Source: Strix aluco
Lineage: Eukaryota; Chordata; Aves; Strigiformes; Strigidae
Length of the DNA stretch: 64,000 nt
NCBI RefSeq assembly: GCF_031877795.1
Contig: NC_133933.1
Span: 20,922,029-20,986,028 of the forward strand
Direction of reading: 5' to 3'
Made by a program: the position numbers and the translations under genes. The notes under the pieces are model-generated. The model saw only the letters and a list, made by a program, of their open reading frames with translations, did no database searches and was not told the origin of the DNA. This document shows positions 18,436 to 33,400 of this stretch, piece after piece. Each line of letters begins with the position of its first letter. The first letter of the stretch is position 1.

Positions 18436-21400
18436 TGGAAATCTTGCCAAGAATGAAATAGCACTGAATAATGCACACAAGGACAGTAGCAATCAGATCC
18501 TAATCCCAGCTGGAGCTTTTGGGTACTAATCCAATACAAATAAAAAATGAAAACAAGGAATGCTGTTTTTACCATCTGCGTATCAGTTTTTCCATCAACC
18601 ATCAAATTTGGTGTTTGTGTTCTGAATTATAGCCCATAGGTAGGGAATTGACTTAAGCATGACCTGCGATGCAAAATAAGAGGAATTCAATTTAAATCAT
18701 CATGTACCAAATATACCTGCCATGCTCAGCACACAGCCTAGACCAATTAGGCCCTGGTTTCTGCAGCTCTGGCACCTATCACGCCAGTTTGTAGTCTAAT
18801 GTTTGTGATGGCCCAGAGCTGCAAACCTAAGGTTTCTTCACACTTAAACACTCCTCTCTCAAGTCATGTCCTCCTGACATCAGGAGGACTTGGAGTGGAA
18901 TGCACTGAATAAAAATATTTGTCTCTTATGTGTATCATTGTTGTCAGGTTTTTAAATCATCTAAGCATTTGCTAGATTTCAAGGTTTGGTAAGAAAAATC
19001 TGGGTGAGAATAAGTGTTTTCCGGCCTCTTTCCTTTTTTTATCAGGTTGTCTTTATGATTTGCTTCTCACCTGGGAAAATGGTATGATTTTAAGTTTATT
19101 TTCATTTCTGAGGCAACTTACTCGGTGACAGTGAGCTTTCGGTTTTATCTTCCTTCATCTTTAAAAAATATTCATGTTACAAGCATTGTTGGACATATGC
19201 CTCAATTGTATTGTGTAAACAACAAGACTTCTTCCATAGAGGGAAACATAATGCACGGAATAAATGTACTTGCATATTTTCATCTAAGGGCTATGTTTGA
19301 TCCACACTGTTGTGTCCACCACGCTGGTGTTACCAGCTAAATGAATCTCTTCTTCCTAAAATGTCATTTCAAGACATAGCAAATACCAGCCATGATTGTG
19401 CAGGAAATATATGTTGCTTTAACATGATTGGTGTGTGATGAGTAGTCATAACAATCTGCACAAGTTTTGAGGAGTATAATATCAAGGAAGTATCAAGAGC
19501 AGAGAGTCAGCAAAGGAGCGAGTGATAGCTGAGAGCACTCAGAGTTTCCACCGAGGGACTTGTCAGTGATGAGTATCGTCCCAAGTGCCTGAGGAGATGG
19601 GGGAACACAGCAAGAGGAGTGTAACTGGGTAGAGCAGAAATAGGGAGGGCAGCTCCGAGATCATCTGTACTCATCCAGATTGAAAAGTAGATGTCAGTCC
19701 TGAAGGAGCTGTAGAAACACTGTTTGGTCCTACTGAAAGTGAAGACCGCAGAGACCAGGTTGGTTTTACCACCTGGCAATCCAGATTCATCTAGGAGGCT
19801 TGGAACAGATTTGAATCTTCAGTAGCATTTCTGAGAGTCACATCTTCTGGGACAAACCCAACTCCTTTGTTTCAGTAAAGGGTTTTTTGTTTTGGTTTGG
19901 TTTTTTTCTTTTTTAACAGCGCTAGTTGGTTCGTGGTGCTGAGGGGATGCTGGGTGTGGAATGAACCCCAGGGAGGAGAACAGGACAGGGGCAGACCCCA
20001 GGGAGAGCCTTTATCAAGTCTCTGTGGACACAGGCGCAGGTAATGTCTTCAGTCCTTCCCAGTTCACATTTTCAAGATCATTTGCAATCATGATGGTGAA
20101 AGCTTTTTTTATTGGTATTTTTTTGAAAGTGGAAATTCTGCTCTAGGTGTGTCATTGGGTCAGCGGGCACCCTGCAGAGACAGTGCCTGTCTGCCACCAC
20201 ACAGAAACATTTCTCTTCAACCAGGAGGGACTTGTAGCACATAAGGCCCTCAGAAGATTTTCTATCAATCTCACCAGGGTGGTTGCCTCACCGCCACACA
20301 CCTGCTCCCTAGCCCAGGGGATGTTCAACATCAGTAGAGACTCACAGTTGCTCACAGGATTTCTTTAGAAAGCAGGAAAGAAAAACACTCCTATCAAATG
20401 CATCAATTCTTTAAGTCTGAAACCATGTTCAGCCACTGTAACTTTCCCCATCCTCTGCTTGTTTGATGTCAGATGTTTCACCCGCACTTTCTGATCTGTA
20501 GGAAACGTTGTATTAAATTAAGGTTTTTGAAGAGCACCTGTCTTCAGATTCCCCTCAAGAGGTTTCATCTGTCTCTGTTTCTCTCCACACTTTTGAAAGC
20601 ATGAATGTGTTCTTAAAAATCACGTTAACACGAGGTTCATCGGTGCACTATGTTCCTAGTAACTTTTTTATGGTAAATCAGAGTTGGTTTGTAATCATAG
20701 TGGAATGGGAAATGAACTAAGGACAAGGCGGGGAAGATTTTAGTTGCAGTTTGTATGTCTAGATAGGCTTGCAGACGGTACAAGGTTTAAAAAGATCAAG
20801 AGCATTGATCTTTATTCTAGGCCTCTGAAGAAATTAATCTGATTTATGTCTTGTGGAAATCTCCCGAGTCAAATGACACACAAATAAAGGGAGCAATGCT
20901 GCATTCCTGCAACTTTATTTTGCTGAAAGAAAGCATAGGAAGTATTTTGGAGGGTTCTTTCTTGACTAGTTTGTTTTTCTTAACTTTGTCTTGTATTTAG
21001 AAAACTGTTGGGACAGATTGTTGTAATGTGTTTTATCTTCTCATCTACATGAGAAATTTCATGCAAGTCAAACTCAGATAACAGAAAAGTGATAGCTGAT
21101 TAGACCTGCTTGTTAGGTTCTGCTTGATTCTAGTGACTGAGAAATGCTTGGAACAAATGTGTTAAGATTACTTGTCTTTGCATTTAAAATTAATATAATT
21201 ACCCATACTGAAAACGTTAACATCTTCCAACGATACTGGGAAGGGCAGTGTCAGCATTGCAGGTGTTTTTAAACAGGATGGGACTCAAACACTTTTACTC
21301 CTTAACCCCGATGCCCCTTTTCTCAAGGACACTCTTCTATTATTTCTAAGTTAAATCAAGTTTATCAGAGTGGTAATTAAATGGATTCTTCTGCATGCAG

Positions 21401-24400
21401 GCATGACATTACGGTGCTTCTCTGCTTTGCTGTCAAACTTACATTTGCACTGCTGGTAGACCATCATTTTCTGTACCTGTGCATGTGCCAGATTATTTTC
21501 CAACACTGCTAAGGGAAAAAGCCTGCATTGTGGATGTGTGTGGGTGCTCCTGTTTCAACATCGCTGGACTCCAAGCACCTCACTGGTGACTTTGAACACA
21601 AAGAAAAAAAATAAAATGTGGTTTTTAAACTGTAGAAAAGATGTAATCTACCTCAAAGCCAGAACTTGAATGCTTTCTAATTAATGTCCACCTTTCTTAG
21701 GTTTTGTTTAGGGTAATATTTTGTTATTTAAAAGAAATTAAATTTTATTGGTGAGAGGAAGCTGGTGGAAAAAACGCTTGTTAAAATGGCATTGAAGAAA
21801 GCAGTGCTGAACATAACATTTTATTTCTGCATAGCTAGGGGGGATTAATGTATTTGCCTTGAGCTCTTGGATTAGTATTCCCAGCTACTCAAAAACAAAA
21901 ATCATAGGGTTTGGATTTTTTTTTTTTTCTTTTGAGCAGTTTGCCTAGCTCTGGGTGATATGCTTACTAGTTAGAATTTAAAAAGCTATTAATTTTTGCC
22001 TAATTTATTCCTACCCCTGTAGGCTCTTACTTTCTCATTGGAAATAAAGAGGGCTCTTAGTGACCTTTATTTGGCTGTATTATATGTATTTTCTTTTTGT
22101 GTTCCCCAAACATGCTGAAGCGGTAGCAGCTGGGCACAGATCCTGACTCTGAGCCCAGACTGACCCATTTATCACCACAAACTCACATAGGTCTCAAAAG
22201 CCTTTTTTTTTTGGTCTTGTGCATGTATCAGTAATCCAAAGATTTTTTCATTTTTTAAAGGGTGAAACCAGGTGAACAAAAACTTTTTTCCAGTAAGCCA
22301 TTCAACCCAAAGAAAATGAAAATGAGGTCTCTTAGCACTTTTTCCCCCCTCTTTTACAATTGCATCATTAGCTCCCTAAACTAGGTTAACTACTCGGGTG
22401 ACCTCTTATCATAAACTGCTGCTGCTTCCCAATGGCAAAAATGCAAGTAGCTCAGAGAATGCTGAAGGCAAAATATACAAAATATTTTATACACAATATA
22501 CAAACCCCAAGAAATGTTGGGGTAACCCAATATTTGGATGCCCACTTGAGACAAAATACAGAGGCTTTTATTTAACAGAAAAATAAAAGCACTCATTGTC
22601 TCCATGTATGCTAGTGTCTGTCATGTTATACATAAATCCTACTAGGTTTTTCCTTCCTTTTTATTCCTTTGGCTAGGAAAATATAAGGATGTAGCAGTTG
22701 TGAAGGCCCGCCCAAAGACGATGATCTGTGTCTGTTACAGTGATCCTGTATCTGCCGTAAGCCTTACGTGATTGTAGTGGGCCTGATGGTGGGAGTCCTG
22801 CTCCATGCAGGCATGAGCACATAAGGAGGACAGGGCAAGAAAGAGGAAGACCTTGCTTTCAGGTTCCTTAACCTTGATGTTTGTGTGTGGCAAGGAAACA
22901 AGCCAAGACACCCACTGCCTGCTGTTCTGGGGAGCACTAAAATTAGTTTGGTCACAAGTAGTTCAGATAAACAAGGCTGGAGCTGGAGAACTGTTCCAGT
23001 TTTGCTGTTTCAGCACTTTTGCAAGGAAGTGTGAAAATATCCCCACTGCTTACCCTGGCCTGCTTAGCAATGCCAGCAAAAGCTCTCATTGCAGGTGTTG
23101 TAATACTGGTGCAAGGGTGCTTGTGTCGGCCAGGTTTGTTGTTGGGAGCGTGCTGGTGTTGCTGGTGATGCAGGCCGTACCGTTGGTGAGCACCTCTGCC
23201 AGCGTTGCTCAGGAGGTCAAGATGATACTTCTATGAACAGCATTATCCACAGATTTGCATGTGCATCTGGGCTTTGTTAGAAACTCTGAACTGTGTTTTA
23301 TGCCACTCTTGGAAATTAAGAGGCAGCTTACCTGGAATAATTTGGGGTGACAAGTAAACATGGATGACACAAATTCGTGGTGGATATTTCCCTCTAATGT
23401 TCTCTTTCAAGAAGACTTATGATCAATACATCATTGATCACTGGAGTTTAGAAGCATTTGCACTTGTTCTTAAAACGCAGATCAGCCTCTCTCACAATAC
23501 ATAGTCCCCAGAATGGTCCTGTCTGAAAGGGAGGCAATCCCAGTAGTTGTCCTGGGACAGGTACAGGGACAAAGTTCATGAATCCAAGGCAGACACAATA
23601 GAAATAAAGGTTAGCAAGCCTTGTCATCATAGCTTTATAATGTGCAACTGAAATTATTTGAGACAGGTGACTTTTTTCATTGTCTGTAATGAGCGAGGAG
23701 TGACTGGCAAACCAGCTTCCTCTGCATGGGTCAGCATCTCCCATTCCGTGGGATTCCCAAGGCCAGCTCCCTTGCTTCTTCTCTGCCTGATTCCAGTAGC
23801 ATTCCCAAATTGGTTGCCTTTGTAGAGACATTTTTGGGAGCATGCATTACCAGAAGCTCTTGATTGTAGTGGGTAAAATCCATCCAACATGTTTTGAAAC
23901 CATGATGTTGGTGGTTGTCTGAGTCTGAAATGCTATTGTAAGCAGCTGTAAGAGGTGCATGTCAGCAAATCCAATAGGTGGTTGATTGCTGCTTGACCGG
24001 CACAGTGTGTTGATACTCAAGAATATGTGAAGTACAGCTTTCAAGGTTAAAATGGTGTCATTAATAAAAATAAGTTGCTTATCCCTCTGTAGCACCTTAC
24101 ACCTGTGACATCAAGTTCTTGGACATTAGGCATTATAGGCACCTCTTGTGTCCTGGGACACAATTACTGTACAAGAATTGTACATCCTGAAGGACGGTAA
24201 TTATGCTAAAAAAATCTTGTTTTTAATATAAGGGTTAAATGGAAAGAAAGGAATCTCTATATCCTTGTAATGTGGTTAATAATGTTAATTGTGGCTGTTT
24301 ATTTGTATTTTCAAGATGAAACAGGTACATCAGTTGCCTTTTCCTTCAGAACACGGTGCATATAAACTGAATACATTTTTGCCCTTTATTAATTTTAATT

Positions 24401-24472
24401 CCCATTAAATTTATTTTGCTTTTAATTAACAACTGAACTAATAAGGATATTAACAAGTTAAACAATGAGAAA

Positions 24473-24492
24473 TATTTATTTATTTATTTATT
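24473..24492. repeat. (ATTT)n microsatellite
   Basis: About five tandem ATTT units without interruption. Confidence 0.85.
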
Positions 24493-26456
24493 CTACCAGG
24501 TTTGCTCAGACCTTCTTGGGTTCCTTTTGGTGCTACCCTGAGATTCAACTACCTTCACCAGAAACCCACCAGAAGAAAACTTTAGCCAGGCTCTGATCCT
24601 GAGCATTATTGTTTCAGTCCATGGTGAAGCAGCTTATATTATGAGTAGACTAAAATGTGCCTTCACTCTAAGTGCATCCAATCAGGGAGTAAAAGAAGCC
24701 CAGCTGGAGAGCTGTGTGTATGAGGCAGCCAGTGATGAATGGCATACACCTGGTAGTCTCTCAGGTACTTTACTGCTTGACCAAATCAACCCACTGTACT
24801 AAATCAAAGCTAAAGAATTACCAATCACTTTCCTACCTATGACTGTCATATACAAATAATGCTATAATTGAGCACAGTGCTTTAAGAAGCTGAGCTTCCA
24901 CTTGCAATTGGATTTACTCTCACTAAATGTTCTCAGCTGCCTCCAAGTAGCCAGCCTCCAAAAAGGTGTCTACTAGCAAATGAGGGGTTTTGTTTGAGAA
25001 ACTGCTTGTTGAGAGTTTGGTTAAAAAGAGCTGGTGTTTGACACTCTTGTAGCATATTGCATTATTCATAATATTGTTTTAATCTAGTAAAACCTTTATT
25101 TTTTTCTTTTCTGTTGTTATTGTAGTTGTTCCATTTCCCTGGTAAATGATTAAGCATGTACTTGTTCTAATTTTCAATGCCTGCAGGTGGTAGTGAGCAG
25201 AGCTGTCTCTAGCCCTGCTCTGTAAACAATACAGGTATTATTCTTCATGAAAATCACAGTGTAGCTTTCTATAGCACAGAAAGTAGCTCTAGGCACTAAG
25301 CTTTGAATTGTGAAATAACTTTATAATTTAAATGTGGGCTCACATTAACAAAAAGAAGCACCACAGTCAGACTGGCTACTGAGGCACAAATATATTCATT
25401 TTGGCCAAGAAGGCACCTGTAGTTGTTGTATTCTCCTGGGTTTATAAAGTCAGATCTCAGGTGGCTAACAGCTGAACTTGTACTTGAATGAGCAACTCTT
25501 TTTCTGCATGTCTCCTATGAACCACTGTTTCTGGGGTTGCAGGAGATGGCCCTTTGTTGCTACATCAGTCTTCCTCACCAGCTTTCATCCAAAGAAAAAG
25601 ACTTCACAGCAATACCGTGATGTACACTTCAGGGTTGTGCTGCTGTACTTCGTGGTGGGAACAAAGGAAGAAAATGTATTTGAACCTGGGACTATCTTTC
25701 AAATGTTTTGTAAGCTTGCATAGCTGGTTATAATTAAACTGTCTCATAATTTCAGTAATTAAATATAATGTTGGTAAAAAGAGCTTAATCCGATAAGTAT
25801 TTGTTGTCTTCACAAATGGTTTTGAAAACTGCTCCTTCGGAGCTGGGACACCAGCCTTTCAGCAGTTAAATATGAGTACAAAACGTATGCCCTATACTAT
25901 GAATGAAACTAAACAGGGATAGTTTGCTGGGCAACAAACAGATGAGGAGATAAGTGATATCTTGCCTATAACAGCATTCTGTATTTTCTAGCTAAGGCCT
26001 GATAAGTGCTTAAAGGTGAGATTTGGTTTGATAAGATGGCTGAAATTGCAATTTTATCTGTAGCATAACAAGTAATAGCAGGAAATGAAACTCAGTAACT
26101 ATATGCATCAATTCTGCTCAAATTGAGATGTGTGTGGTCCAAATTCTCTTTTTATTGACATGTCTATAATCAGGGGTAGTAAGTACAGTATCATCGGCAT
26201 ACAGGAGTGGATATGTGAGTGACAGGACAGGGTAGAGATTTGCAGTTCTGCTGCTTTTTGTTCAGTGGACAGGGTATGCTGTGGCTGTTTGTCTGGCAAT
26301 GCAGATGGATATTCATTCCTTGAGGTTAAGGCGTTTTGGTGCCATACCTTTACAACATGCTTTTCTTTATGACCATTGAAACAGTGCCCATTTTATGAAA
26401 AAATCAAGTGCTTAAGCCAATGATAACTAGCCTATCTCTACAGAAAAATATTAGGC

Positions 26457-27410
26457 ATCATAGAATCATAGAATCATTTGGGCTGGAAGGGACCTTAAAG
26501 ATCATCTAGTTCCAACCCCCCTGCCATGGGCAGGGACACCTTCCACTAGACCAGGCTGCTCAAAGCCACGTCCAACCTGGCCTTGAACACTGCCAGGGAG
26601 GGGGCAGCCACCACTGCTCTGGGCAACCTGTTCCAGTGTCTCACCACCTCACAGAAAATAATTTCTTCCAAATATCTAATCTAAATCTACCCTCTTTCAG
26701 TTTAAAACTGTTACACCTCGTCCTAGCACTACACCCCCTGATAAGAAGCCCCTCCCCATCTTTCCTGTAGGCCCCCTATAAGTACTGGCAGGCCTCTTAT
26801 AAGGTCTCCCCGGAGCCTTCTTTTCCCCAGGCTGAACAACCCCAACCCTCTCAGCCTGGCCTCATAAGGGAGGCTCTCCAGCTCCGTGATCATCTTTGTG
26901 GCCTCCTCTGGACTTGCTCTAACATGTCCATGGCCTTCTTACATTGGGGGCCCTAGAGCTGGACACAGTATTGCAGCTGGACTCTCAAGGGTGGAGTAGA
27001 GTGGCAGAATCACCTCCCTTGACCTGCTGGCCACACTTCTTTGGAGGCAGCCAATGATATGGCTGGCTTTCTGGGCTGCAAGTGCGTATTTCTGGCTCAT
27101 AGTCAGTTTTCCATTCACTACTACTCCCAGGTCTTTCTCCTCAGGGCTGCTCTCAATCCACTCTTTCCCCAGCCTGTATTTGTGCTTGGGATTGCCCCAA
27201 CCCATGTGCAGGACCTTGCACTTGGCCTTGTTGAACTTCATGAGGTTTGCACGGGCCCACCTCTCCAGCCTGTCCAGGTCCCTCTGGATGGCACATCCCT
27301 TCCCTCCAGCGTGTCGGCCGCACCACACAGCTTGATGTCGTCAGGAAACTTGCTGAGGGTGCGCTCAATCCCACTGTCCATGTCACCCACAAAGATATTA
27401 AACAGAGAGG
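26457..27410 (-). mobile_element. CR1 LINE copy, 5'-truncated
   Basis: The 3' end is the terminal repeat ATCATAGAATCATAGAATCA at 26457. The + strand then reads as reverse-complement CR1, GGCTGGAAGGGACCTTAAAG onward. Minus-strand 27328-26939 keeps the block LERWARANLMKFNKAKCKVL and QKASHIIGCLQRSVASRSRE of the CR1 ORF2 coding region. Similarity fades after AAAGATATTAAACAG near 27405. Confidence 0.92.
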
Positions 27411-30400
27411 TGTTAAACATCACTAGAGAAATTCTCCTGTTGTTAAATAATTGAAGTATTAATCTCCATTGTACCTTTCAAGGGACTGTTGGAGGGATAA
27501 AAATGAAACCCAAAACTTCAAAATGCCTGTGCAAACATCTTGTTAATAGAACAGGAGCTTGTCCTTGTATTAGGTGTAGTAACTTTTAGACTCTCACTCC
27601 TTGCTTCTGTTAATGTTCATTAATCCACACATAAATTACTGACTCTGACAGTGGAGACATATGAGCAGTGAATGTAAATTTTGGACAGATCAAAGTGGAG
27701 TTATCAGTGGTGTATTTTCAGGTGAGTACTAAATGCTTAGGAGCTGAATAGGTTTAGCTTTTCACAGGATTTCAGAAGTGGGGCCAAAGTGATTCTTATC
27801 ACAATGTTATAAAGAGACAAACAGGTGTATAGTAAATTTCCACTTTCAAGAGGAATTTGCTGTGACATTGAGACAACAGATCAAAAAATTATTGGAAGCA
27901 AGCAGTGTAAATTCATTGACAAATTTGCAATTCATTGCAAATTCAGCAGTATCTTTAGAGCACAAAGTTATCTCCACACATCTCTTCAATATTGTTAAGT
28001 ACCTTTAATGACAAATATAAAGAAAACATGCTCTGTAAGTCAATTTTTTTTGCCTTAGTGCAGAATAATGCAATGCATTTTCTGCCAGTCCTACGTTAAT
28101 TAGTTGTCTGTTCTATATATATATATATAGTGTTACTGTTACAAATAGACAGCAGAGGTTTTTCTTATGATAGCTGATCTGATCATTCCACTTCAACTAT
28201 TAAGAGTGGAAGACTTCATATGATTTGTTGCTTTATTCACTATTATTATTAGCACATTGCCTCCTCTCACTTGCGCACACTCACTCCACAGGAGCACTGA
28301 CTCTTCAGTCTTGGGGTAGTAGCAGAAAAGAGTTCATCTGGCCTTTTCGTCATTTTAATATCTTTATTACAGAAATAAATTTTTCAACCTTACTTTCTAT
28401 TTTAAAAGCCATAAGATATCTAATTACTAATTCATGTCAGGGATATTATGCGATCAAGAAAGTAAGAACACCCTGTAATCCAAAAGGATAAGAATTGTGA
28501 GGAAGTTGAGATTTGTAAATTCCCCTACTCACCAGACTTCTAGGTTGGGATGGGATAAAGTGCTACATTTCATACAGTGATTAAGGTTTTCCCATCTTTT
28601 CTCAGCTAATCCTAAAATGCATAAAAATCTTACGTCTTTTAAGGCAGGGGGAGAAGAGCCTCGACGCTATCAGAAAATTGTGGGCAACATAAAATGAGGT
28701 TAGAATTGAAACATTGAAGTCACTGTAAAATGCAAGCAAGACGAATCATGCATCTGAAGGTCTAAAAGATTTTTTTACTAAAATGTGTTGGTGTTTTCCT
28801 TACAGTGCCCCCTAGTTACCTGGAATGGCAATACCTTGCTCCTATCCATAGCTCACCAGGCAGTCACCAAAATGCAGTTACCTGAGATGTGCTGCAGCTA
28901 TTCCTTTGAGAAATTAAATGCTACTTAAGAACCTCTGAGTAAGGGTAAGGCCTTTCACCAGACTTCAGGAGCCTTTTGAATATCTTTATTTGATATAACA
29001 CGCTACTACATAGAAAATATGATTCAAGCTTACACGAGGATTACAAAAATGACAAGAGGGATTAGCCCACAGAGAGAACAGATGAAAGTCAATATTTGTA
29101 TCATGGGACAAAAGTAACAATTTTTCAAAATCTACTACTACTAATTGTCTGTTGCTGTATGGCCCCTAAAAGCCCTGGCAGTTCAACACACGTATTGACT
29201 ATATTCAGTTTGGTTTGCATTGGAAGCAGTCATGATCAAAATACTTTCTTTCTCCTTATCTTTTTCTTTTTTTTTTTTTTTTTAATTTTTGCATTAGTGA
29301 GTGGCAGTTTATTGAAATTTTTCTTTTCTTCAGACACTTACTAGATCTAGGAATATTGACAGAAGAAAGAGCCATTATGAAGGTTCACAGTGGTGAGCCA
29401 TCTCCAGCTGCTGTACCTTGATGGTAATAAGCAGATTGTTAATAGCTTGCTGTCCCGATGTAGCTTTGGCAGGCCGTGTGATTTGACTTTGTGCTGCACT
29501 TTAGTGGACTATGTCAGAAGACTCTGTCTTTTTCTTAGGGGCCAAAATAGGCCAAACAGGTTAATATGTTAGCATTCCTGATGCTAACAAAGGAAAATAG
29601 AGGTAAATAGCCTGTTCTGTGTACAGAACCAAAAATGTAGGCTGTGCCTCACTCATTATCAGTTGTAAAGACTTACTGCTGTATTTAAACACAGAATATA
29701 TGTCATAGCCATACAACCAGACTCCTTGATCTTTTCCATTATGCACCTGCAATGTGCGGACAGGTATCAGTTACACTCCAGCTCTGTCAGACAGGTATGA
29801 GTTGGGCCAAGACTGGATTGCTGTGGCATGACCTTTGAATGACTACTGACTCACAGCAGATGCATTAATCGCAAAAGCACAAGTGCTTGTGCCTCTCTGT
29901 AATGATAGTATTTACGACTAAATATCCGTAAGAAGGCTCTCTACGCTGTGTAACTCCCTAAGCTAAGTAACTTGCATTCATTCGTGAGTATAATACTGTC
30001 TCATTTGTAAGAGGCGCTGAAGATGAAAGCCAGTCTTTATAGAGCTGAGCGTGGCACACTCCCCATGATACGGTATACTCAGTGAAATAAATGGCTGTCT
30101 TTGTAGAAACCGTTTGTGCACCTAGGATGACATGGTAGCCCCCAGTGTATATTTTTAGTATTAATGTAGCATTTTTAAAGGTCTGCTCTCTATGAAGCAA
30201 CTTTTCTTTATCTTAGACATGCTTTTTTTTTGGATGTCAATCTCTTATTCCCCATAGTGCAAGCTCTTCGATCCAGCAATGCATATGTTACAGTAACTGA
30301 AATCTTCTGACCTCTGGAAGTCCCACTTGTGAAATATAATATCATGAACTTCCTGTGATATTTTCATTATTTGGACAAAAGTCCCACTGGTCCAGTAAGA

Positions 30401-33400
30401 GTTCTGCCTCAGTAAGAACTGAAGAAGTGCCCATGAGTTCCCACCAGTGCACAGTATATCTGAAGGAGGAGTAAAGGCATGGTCAGTGTCTGTACTAACA
30501 CTATAACTTTTCATAAACAACACACCACATCACAGCTGGGCTCATCTGTCCTCCTCCTTCTCAACCAGAATAAGAAGGGAATGCATTAATAGGAAAGCCG
30601 GAAAAAAACTAAAGGGAAAGGAGAGGAGAGGGAAAGGGATTGATCTGCTGGGATGCAACTTCATGGATCACATCTTCATGGCAAAACTGAGTCTTCCAAA
30701 GTTTAGCAGTGGGTGCCCAGGGTTGTACGTAGCCCCACTGCCACACCTATGCTTGCCTGTGTCTTCCTCAGGCTTCCAAGGCATGTTGTGTTTTAGGAAG
30801 CAAAGACTCTTTAGAAACTTCTTCATGCTTTCTGGAAAGAGGTGTTTAGCCAGCAGAAGACTTGATTGTGAGAAAACAATCAAATAAGTGTGCTCACTGC
30901 AAAATAGTCAGGTTAGCAGATTGATATTGCAGGCTGGTTTGAAAGAAACATAGTTGTACCTGGTGGGTAAATAGCACTGTTTATTGATGTTATTTGATGG
31001 GGCTAGGTCTGTATGTAGGTCTACACTGGTTGGCACCTTAGCGGATATGAAAAAAAAGTAGATTCCTGGACCAGTCAGCTCCTCCATTTTCTGTTGCACT
31101 TAACCTACCAAGACTCACTGAATTGACTGAACCTCGAAGTTTCCAGAGCCACTGAAGTCTCTCTCATTTCACCAGACCATCTGTGCCAAAAGAACATCAG
31201 ACTTTTAGTGAACCAGTGCTTACCTTCTATTACTAAAATATCCTCTGAAGTGAATAATTCAGGAGACCAGCAATGTGTCTCTTGAATGACATTCTTGCAT
31301 TTTTAGTAATAAAGAAACTGGCCTAGGAGAGTGGATGGAAAAGAGGGAATGCTGCTGAAGTTTATATGAAGACCTCTAAGTTTCATTAACAGCATCAATT
31401 TCAGACAAACCTTGCCAAACATTCTGAAAATTCACCAGCTTCACTGAAACTCAAACTGTAGATGCAGTTTTGATTTGAGGTTTTTTTTATTCATGCACAC
31501 TTCAGACAGATTAAAACTCTCCTATGTCAAGCAAACATGAACAGAGTATGACAACAAAATTTTGCATCTTTTAGAAATAAAGCTGGGTTTCTTTCAGCTG
31601 TATTTTGAACATCTCAGTATAAATGTAGAAGACTGCTGAAAACATCATAACAAACCTGGCACACAAGGGCAGGCTTTAACACCCTAGACCCTGGTTTTGA
31701 AAGGTCTTCATCTCAAGTTATATGGCTGAAGGAGGCAAATGTAATGATACATGATAGAAGATATGGAAAAAATGTAAAAAACTTTTGTTAGTGCTCTGTG
31801 TAACATGCATATCTGTGTTATTTGTTTGCTCTTAGCTGTTAAGACAAATGAGTAGTTAAAATCACTCTGTGGATCAAGTCATCTGGTGAAAGCTATTCCT
31901 CTGGGAGAAAACTGCATGTATTGGTTTGCCTAGTTCAAGAGACCAGACAAACAAACAATAAAAGGGTATAAAGAACTTGTCCTTAAGTATTATGAGTGAA
32001 AGCTAACATGGAGGTGCAGGCTGGAACACAGAGTGAGCTGAATTTGTGTCTGTGTATACCAGGATACCTAATGGATGATGGATGATGATAGCTGGTAAAT
32101 GTAGCATATATGTGGATCTGTTGGTTTTTTATGATGCACTTTTTCTTTTAACTCTTTGTCCAACACAGAGCTTTCTGAAAGCTAATGGGTGTCCAGTTTC
32201 CCCTTGTTGTTGTCCCTGAGAGAGAACACAAACGCAAGTACTCATGTTAAGGTTAGCTACTCGGGGGCAATCACAGCAAAACACCATGGACTTAGAAGCC
32301 CAAAATCATAATTCTGGGGGGAAAGGAGAGAGGTGATCCTGGCAAGAGAAGGGTGGATTTATACCTGGAGGCACTAATAGGAGGGAAGCAAAGATTTTAA
32401 CCATAAATTATGGCACTGAGGTTTTGTTTTAAAACCATAGTGAGCTGCAGTTTTACAATTCAGCAGGATAGGATGTTTCATTAAGTCAGGGCAACTCCAT
32501 ACATAAGTTGATAGGGTCCAAAATATTCCTCTTGAAGAGCATACCTCATTCTTTTCAATGGCACAACAGCGCACATTTATTGAAGACCAAAAGTTGGTGG
32601 AACATCTTCATCTGATACTTCAGCCTTTAGAGGCTAGTAGATCTCTACATATAATTAACACTCTTCTGGTATATAAAATATAAGAACACAAGTGTAGGGT
32701 CAAGCATTTAGCTTCTTGCAGCTAATCTTATTATCACTCTCGTGGAGCATCTAAGCAATGTAAAAAGCAGAAGACCACATTGCCTGTGGCTAAGTGCTTT
32801 ACTGCAGATGGACTTCACAGCCCCCTGGACTCATGCTGTCAGAACCAAAGTAGCATGAAATTGCCTTAACCTCTTCACTTCTGAAACTCAGGGGATGAAC
32901 AGACAAAAACAGCTCTCACCAGTTTGGTAAGCCTAATTCCTATATAAGTAGTCCTCTAAGCTAAATGTTTCATATTTTGGTGCTTAATTCATTGTGTGTG
33001 ATACTTCATTGAAAGCTGTGTACAGATGAGAACAAGCATCAACAAATCAGCAGACAACATTTACAGTTTAAATTCAAATATGTCACTTTCAGATTGTCTT
33101 TGAGGGTTTTTTTGAATCATGTGATCAGCTGCCACTTTAAATATTGTTATCAGCTAAGGACTACTGTAAAAATCCTCTTTTTCTTTCTTCAGCATCCTTG
33201 TTTTGAATCAGCTGCAAGGACACAAAATACTGAAGAACAAAACATGAATAGAAATTCAGTGTCCTCAACTAGGGAACACACAGTACAAAACTGAAAAAGA
33301 ACTTAGAACAGAATAAATATTGCAAGACAAATTCTTTTCCACATCTTAATAAAGCAAAAATAGATTGAATATACAGAATGTTTAGGGATTACATGCAAAT

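Larger units (their letters stand above)
16796..26456. other. AT-rich intergenic (or intronic) DNA without a supported gene
   Basis: Both strands show only short chance frames. Local items are a 20-bp AT palindrome at 18416-18435 and a (TTTA)n run near 24473-24492. I recognise no exon, RNA gene or mobile element here. Old, strongly diverged repeats could be missed by eye. Confidence 0.45.

Noticed and set aside
23448..23843. 131-codon minus-strand open frame
   Set aside because: No recognised motif, biased only by local composition, no splice or promoter context.
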